DNA of 6,435 nucleotides from Terriglobia bacterium (GTDB taxonomy: Bacteria; Acidobacteriota; Terriglobia; UBA7540): assembly GCA_030040515.1 (NCBI GenBank), contig JASHTO010000163.1, positions 1-6,435 of the forward strand, given 5' to 3'. Positions 1 through 4,582 of the stretch are shown here, piece by piece (the first letter of the stretch is position 1; every line of letters starts with the position of its first letter). Both the position numbers and the translations under genes were made by a program. The notes beneath the pieces were generated by a model that saw nothing but the letters and a program-made list of their open reading frames with translations, was not told the origin of the DNA and did no database searches.

Positions 1-1274
1 GTGCGGTAATCGAGTTCACCATCACCTACGGTGATTCCCAACCCCCCCGCGGCAAGGTATTCCTTGTGGACCGCGCTGATGCCGTTCACCACCTGGGCGA
101 GGCCGACCACATCGTCCGGCCGGCGCCAGCGGGTTCCCTTCACGCTCACGCCCGCCGTCGCAGTTCGATCCACGTCCGTAAACTCATACGTCTGATTCTT
201 GCCATCGCTCCAGCCCAGGCGCATGAATGCGCCGAGATCCTTGTGAATTTCCTGGTCCATATTGATCCCCCATCCGTATTTATACCTGTATGCCGCAGTG
301 AGGAAGATATCCTCATCCAAACTTGGGTTATTAATAGTCTCCTGATAGTTTCCCATATGAGCGCGCGTGTCATAGGCGAGCAGCCGGATAGTTCCAGGAT
401 GTCCGCGAGGTGAATAGCGTCGCTCGATCTCCATCACCGACGACCAGGCTTTGGCAAGGTCCCAGTCCATACGCATCCCGTTGGCAAATTTTGACACTTG
501 GAAAATCCCCACCCGCTCGGTCCAATCATGGCTGTTCAGTTCGGCGACCACTCCTTCCGTAAATCCCAGAATGTCCGCCGGATAGTCCCAGGCCGTGTTC
601 GCCACCAGCGACCAGTTCATAAACTGCGAGCGGGAGTCGTCCGCGTAGGCGTTGTTATCAAAAATATCTTTGGCACTGAGATGGCCAATGGTCAATGTAA
701 GCCTGCGGACATCCTTTGAGCCGCGCAAGTCGTCAGGCGCATCTTCGGATTCCTCTTTTTCTCCCCCGAAGCCGATGGTTTGGCGAAGGTATGCGCGGCA
801 GGGGTAAGCGTCGGGGAATGTCACGCCGACTCGAAATGCCTCGCCATTCGGGAATCCTGCCGCCCCCAACGTATTACTAAGCCCGTATCCCTGCCAGACG
901 ACTACGTCACCGAAAAACTCTCCTCCACTCCACAAACGTACTCCGCCCATGGCGTCAAAGGATACCGTGTCCTTGATCTGTGCGGCGGGGGTAAGGCTGT
1001 TCGCGCCGGTATATTGGGCCGAAAATCCCGGATAGCCCTGGGCGATTACGGTGGATTGGAGGTGCCAATTCCAATTCTGGACCGGACCCACCGGAGGAAC
1101 ATCCTGCCCGTGCATTGACAGTGGCGCAATGACAAGCAGAATAATCAGCATCGCCATCTTCCCCGTCCGGTGTGGGAGGCTTTGCGGCCTCGCGAAGCTG
1201 AAGAAGCCTGTGCGCCGGCGCGAGAATCGTCGCGCCATCAGGGATGTCGGGAATTCCGGTGCTCGTTTGGCCAT
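1..1274 (-). CDS. OprB-family carbohydrate-selective porin, 3'-truncated by window edge
   Basis: This minus-strand frame stays open for about 424 codons and leaves the window without a stop. The product should be an outer-membrane beta-barrel for diffusion of small solutes, in OprB porins classically sugars. After a hydrophobic signal segment (MAMLIILLVIAPLS, residues 40-53) come family-typical blocks: GGVRLWSGGEFF (about 110-121), GYGLSNTLGAAGFPNGEAFRVG (about 129-150, split by no gap), YLRQTIGFGGE (about 162-172), the LTIGHLSAKDIFDNNAYADD block (about 193-212), and WSSVMEIERRY (about 278-288). Alternating aromatic and polar residues fit barrel strands. By comparison with the family, roughly 40-50 residues are missing. 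The start is uncertain: ATG codons lie at 1274, 1238 and 1157, and only 1157 and the ATG two codons later (1151) have a nearby GGGGA-like ribosome site; the stretch upstream of 1157 includes a repeat-like hairpin. The gene lies directly behind an M-box riboswitch and terminator. Family call is from recalled motifs, not a search. Confidence 0.85.
   Translation of the reverse strand, partial: MAKRAPEFPTSLMARRFSRRRTGFFSFARPQSLPHRTGKMAMLIILLVIAPLSMHGQDVPPVGPVQNWNWHLQSTVIAQGYPGFSAQYTGANSLTPAAQIKDTVSFDAMGGVRLWSGGEFFGDVVVWQGYGLSNTLGAAGFPNGEAFRVGVTFPDAYPCRAYLRQTIGFGGEKEESEDAPDDLRGSKDVRRLTLTIGHLSAKDIFDNNAYADDSRSQFMNWSLVANTAWDYPADILGFTEGVVAELNSHDWTERVGIFQVSKFANGMRMDWDLAKAWSSVMEIERRYSPRGHPGTIRLLAYDTRAHMGNYQETINNPSLDEDIFLTAAYRYKYGWGINMDQEIHKDLGAFMRLGWSDGKNQTYEFTDVDRTATAGVSVKGTRWRRPDDVVGLAQVVNGISAVHKEYLAAGGLGITVGDGELDYR
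1175..1199. repeat. REP-like hairpin repeat, copy 1, inside the porin 5' region
   Basis: GCTTTGCG and CGCGAAGC form an eight-pair hairpin (one G-U) with a four-base loop. The unit shares GGAGGCTTTGCGG and GCGAAGCT with positions 2365-2385. It falls upstream of the ATG at 1157, that is, in the part of the porin frame whose coding status is doubtful. Confidence 0.45.
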
Positions 1275-1289
1275 GGCCGTTAAATTCAG

Positions 1290-1333
1290 ATAAAAATTAA
1301 AACGCCCCTCGGAGCTAGGACTCCGCAGGGGCG
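1290..1333 (-). terminator. Intrinsic terminator between the M-box and the porin gene
   Basis: On the minus strand a 12-bp GC-rich stem pairs positions 1321-1325 with 1310-1314 and 1327-1333 with 1303-1309, with a six-base loop (1315-1320) and one bulged base (1326). It is followed at once by the T-rich run TTTTAATTTTTA (1291-1302). This is a textbook Rho-independent terminator, oriented like the porin. Its position after an M-box aptamer and before the reading frame makes it the likely expression platform, ending transcription when Mg2+ is plentiful. Confidence 0.88.
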
Positions 1334-1342
1334 ATTCTTGCC

Positions 1343-1365
1343 CGCCGAGCCCAACCGGCCCGGCG
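1343..1365 (-). other. Hairpin between aptamer and terminator
   Basis: Positions 1357-1365 can pair with 1343-1351 (nine pairs including one G-U, five-base loop) in the minus-strand RNA. It sits between the 3' strand of aptamer helix P1 and the terminator and is not followed by a U run, so it is not itself a terminator. It may be a spacer element or part of the switching platform. Confidence 0.5.
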
Positions 1366-1366
1366 A

Positions 1367-1540
1367 CTTAAACCTCCTGGTGAGAGCTTTGGCTCCACAC
1401 AACGTAGTGTCCCAAATTCCGGAACAGCCACCTTAGGCAAGGCCTTAAGCCGACCATGCCTGCTCCACCCGTTGGCCCGTCTCCGAGTTTCCGGGCAGTG
1501 GCTTATGTTTGCGTGGTAACCTCGCCTAACGAGGTTCAAA
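1367..1540 (-). promoter_or_regulatory. M-box (ykoK) magnesium riboswitch aptamer
   Basis: The minus-strand sequence carries the conserved M-box blocks in order: CGTTAGGCGAGG near the 5' end (consensus CGUUAGGUGAGG), GCCACTGCCCGGAAA (consensus GCuaCUGCCC), GGAGACGGGCCAACGGGT (consensus AGACGccAAuGGGU), and GAGCCAAAGCTCTCA near the 3' end (consensus UGCUAAAGCUCUACG). The closing helix P1 forms from 1531-1540 with 1367-1376 as ten pairs, two of them G-U. The 174-nt span is normal for this family, which folds compactly on binding several Mg2+ ions and usually switches transcription off. A terminator follows about 34 nt downstream and the next gene is the OprB-type porin. The family call rests on several separate conserved blocks plus P1, so it is strong; the ligand response has not been shown for this copy. 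Confidence 0.92.
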
Positions 1541-1550
1541 CTTTTTCCAC

Positions 1551-1583
1551 GGCATTTCAGCAAATTTTCCTTGTTGAAATGCC
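1551..1583 (-). other. 5' stem-loop at the start of the riboswitch transcript
   Basis: GGCATTTCA (1583-1575 on the minus strand) pairs perfectly with TGAAATGCC (1559-1551), with further CAA/TTG pairing inside. The stem begins about 3 nt after the predicted transcription start and precedes the M-box aptamer. It may protect the 5' end of the leader RNA. Confidence 0.6.
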
Positions 1584-1592
1584 ACTGCAATT

Positions 1593-1622
1593 CGTATAGC
1601 AGCGGGGCAAGTCTCCTGTCAA
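1593..1622 (-). promoter_or_regulatory. Sigma-70-type promoter for the M-box leader and porin
   Basis: On the minus strand a perfect -35 TTGACA (1622-1617) is separated by 18 bp from a -10-like TATACG (1598-1593). A T-rich stretch (CTTTTTTCTT) covers and precedes the -35 like an UP element. The predicted transcription start is about 1585-1586, just before the 5' hairpin and about 45 nt ahead of the aptamer. This fits a complete riboswitch transcription unit. Confidence 0.72.
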
Positions 1623-1712
1623 GAAAAAAGCAATTCGTTCTCGCCGACGCAGGTTTCCCACAGATGACAGGACGGTTAAGATTGCACTCGCTGCCTTGGC
1701 TCGACTATCCGA

Positions 1713-2270
1713 TCAGGCCGATCCTTTGGCCGCGTGGCGGGCGACCGCGCGCGTCTGGAGCGCTTTTGCCACCTCCCGGCAAAACGCCGGCAAGTCCGTG
1801 GGCACCCGCGAAGTTATCAGATTTCCGTCGACCACCACTTCTTCGTCCACGTAATGCCCCCCGGCATGGACCATATCGTCCTTGATGGCTTTAAAGCAGG
1901 TGACTTTGCGCCCGCGCAGGATATCAGCGGAGCACAATACCCAACCGGCGTGGCAAATGGCGGCGACGATTTTGCCCGCCATATCGATTTCCCGCACAAA
2001 TTTCAAGATGCGCTCGTCCTGACGCAGTGTGTCAGGCGCCCAACCGCCGGGAATCACCACCGCGTCAAAATCCGCGGCGTTTACCTCGGCGATTGACCGA
2101 TCCGCCACCACCGGATATCCCTTTTTGCTGGAATACGTCTTTCCTGCTTCCGCCGCCACGACGACGGTTTCCGCTCCCTCTTCACGAAATCGTAGAAGCG
2201 GGTACCACACTTCCAATTCCTGGTACAAGTCCGCAGCGAGAATTGCAATATGTTTTCCCTCGAGGTTCAT
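1713..2270 (-). CDS. DJ-1/PfpI superfamily protein (PfpI-type putative protease/amidase or glyoxalase)
   Basis: The product is a 185-residue cytoplasmic protein of the PfpI branch of the DJ-1 superfamily. The nucleophile elbow AICHAGW places the reactive Cys at 106 followed by His107; the conserved acidic partner is Glu18 in LYQELEVWYP. VVIPGGWAPD (about 71-80) and the C-terminal GGHYVDEEVVVDGNLITSR block (about 137-155) are also typical of PfpI/YhbO-like proteins. The length matches the family. The ATG at 2270 was chosen because AAGGAG lies six bases upstream (2277-2282); a longer frame from 2312 adds 14 non-conserved residues. Members have been described as proteases, glyoxalases/deglycases or stress proteins, so the real activity cannot be decided from sequence. 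It stands alone, upstream of and co-oriented with the M-box promoter. Confidence 0.93.
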   Translation of the reverse strand: MNLEGKHIAILAADLYQELEVWYPLLRFREEGAETVVVAAEAGKTYSSKKGYPVVADRSIAEVNAADFDAVVIPGGWAPDTLRQDERILKFVREIDMAGKIVAAICHAGWVLCSADILRGRKVTCFKAIKDDMVHAGGHYVDEEVVVDGNLITSRVPTDLPAFCREVAKALQTRAVARHAAKGSA

Positions 2271-2302
2271 TGCACGCTCCTTGGAAGTCATTCGCTCAGT
2301 TG

Positions 2303-2329
2303 ATGCTATCACAATCGCTGGGCAGTCAA
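2303..2329 (-). promoter_or_regulatory. Possible promoter of the DJ-1/PfpI gene
   Basis: TTGACT (2329-2324, minus strand) resembles a -35 element and TAGCAT (2308-2303) a -10 element, but the spacer is only 15 bp. The site lies 33 bases upstream of the chosen start codon. It is the best candidate in this gap, but weak. Confidence 0.35.
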
Positions 2330-2358
2330 CCCGGCATATCGGGAGGGGGAGTAATCAT

Positions 2359-2385
2359 CCTCCGGCGAAGCTGGAGGCTTTGCGG
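2359..2385. repeat. REP-like hairpin repeat, copy 2
   Basis: CCTCCGGC (2359-2366) pairs with GCTGGAGG (2370-2377) around a GAA loop, and GCGAAGC can alternatively pair with GCTTTGC further along. The 13-mer GGAGGCTTTGCGG at 2373-2385 recurs at 1175-1187, also next to GCGAAGCT. The two sites look like diverged copies of one short palindromic repeat. Confidence 0.5.
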
Positions 2386-2390
2386 TGGCT

Positions 2391-2408
2391 GGCCCCTCAC
2401 AGGGGCCT
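2391..2408. repeat. Short inverted repeat in the gap between the DJ-1 and radical SAM genes
   Basis: GGCCCCT and AGGGGCC form a perfect seven-pair hairpin around CAC, with GCGGT and ACCGC further out able to extend it across a small internal loop. No T run follows on either strand, so it is not a convincing intrinsic terminator. Confidence 0.5.
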
Positions 2409-2429
2409 GACCGCCACCCCCAGAAAGAA

Positions 2430-2512
2430 ACCCCTCACCCGATCACCCCTTCTCCCCTCTTCCCTCTCCCCTGGGGAGAGGGAAGAGGGGGAGGGGAGTT
2501 GGGGGGAGGGGT
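2430..2512. repeat. 83-bp imperfect palindrome, homopyrimidine left arm and homopurine right arm
   Basis: The core is a perfect 18-bp inverted repeat (2454-2471 with 2473-2490) around one base. The ends ACCCCTCACCC (2430-2440) and GGGGGAGGGGT (2502-2512) pair with a single mismatch, giving MITE-like termini. Nearly all of the left half is pyrimidine and the right half purine. It resembles the CCCTCACCC/GGGTGAGGG class of small palindromic elements common in bacterial intergenic DNA, but carries no gene. It lies downstream of the radical SAM gene, so it may also act on transcript 3' ends. Confidence 0.65.
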
Positions 2513-2575
2513 CCGTTCGAAACGATTAAAGCCCACGACTTGCTGATTCCTGGACCTGTCAAACCCCGATTGCCA

Positions 2576-2592
2576 CCCCGGCAAAGCCGGGG
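2576..2592. repeat. Small perfect hairpin downstream of the radical SAM gene
   Basis: CCCCGGC and GCCGGGG form a seven-pair stem with an AAA loop, 82 bases after the radical SAM stop codon. There is no U run after it on the minus strand, so a factor-independent terminator role is doubtful. The rest of 2513-2673 shows no gene or clear signal. Confidence 0.5.
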
Positions 2593-2673
2593 GATCTCCC
2601 AACGGATGAGAAACGCGCGCGGTCAATGAAGGGTTCGTTGATTTCAGCTATTCTGCCGGAGAAATGATACGAC

Positions 2674-3696
2674 TCAAGGTTCAATCACATTATAGGAGAG
2701 GTAAGTTGAGGGAGCGGCAAGCTGATCGGCGCTGGTAAAAACCTTCCTCAAAAGCGATCGGGGCCAGTTCGTCCTGCGGCAGTAGCCCAGGTAGGTCTCG
2801 GTCCGCCAATCGAACCCGGGCTTGGAAATGTCTTGAGGACTGAGATAGACGGCCACCTCGGGGGCCAGCGCGGCGCGCATGGTCGTTTTCTCATAGGTGA
2901 TGTCCTCAAAGTTGGCGAGAAGGCGAATTCCTTTCTCGTGGCATGCCCGCTCGATCCCAGCCAGAATCTGGTTATACCTTGCAATGTGCGGCATCAGGTC
3001 TTTATCCGTGTATTCGGTATTTCCCAGGTCGACGATGGGGCGAATTTGCAAAGTGTGGATCGAGTAATTTCCGTAGACCTCAAAGAAGCCGGCAAGCTCT
3101 TCGAGGTTATCCCCATTGACCGTGTAATTCAGCCGCAACTGCGGCCACATCGCCCCCCGGCGTCTCTTGATGATTTCCAGTTGGTCAAGAACTGCCAGGA
3201 ATTGATCAAATGAGGCCCGGCGCATCATGCGCTCATAGGTTTCGCGCAAGACCCCATGCGTAGAGAGAGTGAGCTCGTCCAGCCCAAGGTCGACCAACTT
3301 TTCCAGGTGATCCGCTGTCAGCAACTGGCCGTTGCTGACCAGGCCCACCATGGGCACCTTGTACTTCCTGCCCAGCGCGACGATGTCAACAAATCCCTTG
3401 TAAGTTGTGGGCTCCGTCCCACAGCCGATATAGAGTTGAACTGCCCAGGGAAAAAACACTTCCGCGATGCGCTGGATGTCTGCGGCGTTGAAACGGCCGG
3501 TATTCTGTTGGGCAAAATTGGGATCGCTGAAATAACACATCTGGCAGCGGAGGTTGCACGACATCACCGGATCAAACCGCAACCAGAGGTGACGGCGCCG
3601 GAGCCAGTACAGCCCCAGCAGGCCGGCGAATTTAATGCGGTGGCTGCCGACCAGCCGGTTGAGGGCCAGAAGTCGATAGAATCGGTCCGCCTGCAT
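2674..3696 (-). CDS. Radical SAM domain protein of unknown function, single [4Fe-4S] site
   Basis: The product has 340 residues. The CNLRCQMC motif supplies the Cys47, Cys51 and Cys54 ligands for the radical SAM [4Fe-4S] cluster, preceded by a beta strand WLRFDPVMS. GCGTEPTTY (about 91-99) matches the SAM-binding GGE-type region, and SNGQLLT and LTLSTHG (about 121-148) fit later strands of the partial TIM barrel. The C-terminal third has only Cys252 and Cys306, so there is no SPASM or twitch Cys cluster. The first 40 residues are basic and hydrophobic (RFYRLLALNRL...LYWLRRRHLW) and could make an amphipathic membrane contact. The ATG at 3696 is the first in frame; its ribosome site is weak. 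The start lies 25 bp after the bacilliredoxin stop, so co-transcription is likely. It resembles peptide- or lipid-modifying radical SAM enzymes in general shape, but no substrate can be assigned. Confidence 0.9.
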   Translation of the reverse strand: MQADRFYRLLALNRLVGSHRIKFAGLLGLYWLRRRHLWLRFDPVMSCNLRCQMCYFSDPNFAQQNTGRFNAADIQRIAEVFFPWAVQLYIGCGTEPTTYKGFVDIVALGRKYKVPMVGLVSNGQLLTADHLEKLVDLGLDELTLSTHGVLRETYERMMRRASFDQFLAVLDQLEIIKRRRGAMWPQLRLNYTVNGDNLEELAGFFEVYGNYSIHTLQIRPIVDLGNTEYTDKDLMPHIARYNQILAGIERACHEKGIRLLANFEDITYEKTTMRAALAPEVAVYLSPQDISKPGFDWRTETYLGYCRRTNWPRSLLRKVFTSADQLAAPSTYLSYNVIEP

Positions 3697-3721
3697 GGAT
3701 TTGCCGCTTCACGAAGCAACG

Positions 3722-4162
3722 CTATTTCGCCTGGGCGACGCCGGCAGGAGCGCAGAAGCGATCGAAGGCCTTGGTCAGGTCTTCGGCGATAGCGTAAGGG
3801 TCGCGCCCTTCGATTTCCTTCCGCTCCAGCATGAAAACCAATTTGCCGTCGCGAAGCAGCGCAACGGAAGGGGACGAAGGCGGATAACCGGTGAAGTAGC
3901 TGCGGGCTTGCGCCGTGGCGTCGCTATCCTGGCCGGCGAAAACCGTCGTCAGAACTTCGGGGCGTGCTTTGTTTTCGAGCGCCATGGCGACAGCGGGCCG
4001 AGCCCGTCCGGCCGCGCAGCCGCAGATGGAATTCACCACCACCAGCACACTGCCTGTGGACTCCTTCAGTAAGGCATCCACTTCGGCCGGTGTGCGCATT
4101 TCCTTGAACCCAATTCGCGTGAGTTCCTCGCGCATGGGCTGAACGAATTCTTCTGGGTACAT
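3722..4162 (-). CDS. BrxA/BrxB family bacilliredoxin (DUF1094, YphP/YqiW-like)
   Basis: The product has 146 residues, the normal size for this thioredoxin-fold family. NSICGCAAGRARPAV contains the CGC active site (Cys47-Gly48-Cys49); TGYPPSSPSVALLRDGK (about 91-107), FMLERKEIEGRDP (about 110-122) and the late Cys137 are also family features. Known members remove bacillithiol from S-bacillithiolated proteins and act as disulfide reductases or isomerases in the cytoplasm. The ATG at 4162 is chosen because AGGAGG lies six bases upstream and MYPEEFVQPMREEL is the usual N-terminus; the frame continues upstream to 4381 with non-conserved sequence. It is the first gene of a probable operon with the radical SAM gene. 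Whether this organism makes bacillithiol cannot be seen here. Confidence 0.95.
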   Translation of the reverse strand: MYPEEFVQPMREELTRIGFKEMRTPAEVDALLKESTGSVLVVVNSICGCAAGRARPAVAMALENKARPEVLTTVFAGQDSDATAQARSYFTGYPPSSPSVALLRDGKLVFMLERKEIEGRDPYAIAEDLTKAFDRFCAPAGVAQAK

Positions 4163-4283
4163 TCCAAGCCTCCTCATGGCCACGGGCCGCCTCTTTATTC
4201 GTCGTGGTTTCGAAGCGGGCGGGTTCGCCGAGCGATCACTGTTTTCCCTCTGTCCAGTCTGCCTTGAAAACAACTGAATTCTG

Positions 4284-4292
4284 ATTATACCA
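4284..4292 (-). promoter_or_regulatory. Extended -10 promoter for the bacilliredoxin-radical SAM operon
   Basis: The minus strand reads TGGTATAAT, a perfect -10 hexamer (4289-4284) preceded by the TG of an extended -10 element. No good -35 hexamer is visible at 16-18 bp, which is common for extended -10 promoters. Transcription would begin near 4277, leaving a leader of about 115 nt before the start at 4162. Confidence 0.65.
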
Positions 4293-4380
4293 TTTCGCAC
4301 GCTCTTCGAGGGAATGGGCTTCCCGGTTGGTGTCTCTGTTTGAATTTGGGACTCGGCCCCGTCCAAGCTTGCGTGCCGCA

Positions 4381-4479
4381 ATTCGCTGTAGCGCGCTCTA
4401 TGAGCGCCGAAGGGTCGGGGCTTGTCCGTCGGCTGACGGACAAGCCCCGACGGCGGTCGATAGACCGCCGCTACAGAAT
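4381..4479. repeat. Nested palindromic element with three hairpins
   Basis: Outer arms CTGTAGCG (4386-4393) and CGCTACAG (4469-4476) are perfect inverted repeats, extendable through ATTC/GAAT across a two-base insertion. Inside are three hairpins: GCGCTC/GAGCGC (4393-4407), a perfect 17-bp stem (4414-4430 with 4435-4451, loop GGCT), and CGGCGGTC/GACCGCCG (4451-4470, loop GATA). The cloverleaf-like plan, palindromic ends and lack of coding content suggest a small non-autonomous mobile or REP/BIME-type element. It is in the divergent gap between the bacilliredoxin and HD-GYP genes, upstream of both, so it is not simply a terminator. It is not a tRNA: no anticodon arm or T-loop motif is present. 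Confidence 0.75.
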
Positions 4480-4536
4480 TCTGAGACGCTACCCGCCGGT
4501 TGGTAGTGCATCACCGCCGGCGTTGTCCACACCCTA

Positions 4537-4565
4537 TTGATTTCAAATCTGCAATTGCCTAAGAT
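4537..4565 (+). promoter_or_regulatory. Possible sigma-70 promoter of the HD-GYP gene
   Basis: TTGATT (4537-4542) and TAAGAT (4560-4565) are separated by 17 bp, a good sigma-70-like match. Transcription would begin near 4572, about 11 bases before the ATG at 4583, which argues against the in-frame TTG at 4565 as the start. There is no independent support. Confidence 0.42.
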
Positions 4566-4582
4566 TGCGGACAGGCCCGCTG

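Noticed and set aside
1235..1274. Twin-arginine (Tat) signal in the porin N-terminus (RRFSRRRTGFF)
   Set aside because: The hydrophobic core does not follow the arginines closely, OprB porins use the Sec route, and this part of the frame may not be translated.
66..1293. Several plus-strand open frames of 70-115 codons
   Set aside because: They are antisense shadows of the porin frame, which is continuous on the minus strand with recognisable porin motifs.
1315..1590. A 91-codon open frame on the minus strand
   Set aside because: It lies within the M-box leader. Its sequence follows the conserved RNA blocks and terminator stem, and the translation resembles no protein.
2391..2512. Intrinsic terminator for the radical SAM operon
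   Set aside because: Stems are stable, but no minus-strand T run follows any of them, so they are listed as repeats instead.
2674..2950. SPASM/twitch domain in the radical SAM C-terminus
   Set aside because: Only Cys252 and Cys306 occur there, too few and badly spaced for an auxiliary iron-sulfur cluster.
4381..4479. tRNA gene suggested by the cloverleaf plan
   Set aside because: No TTCGA-type T loop, no anticodon arm of normal size, and the 17-bp stem is far too long for any tRNA arm.
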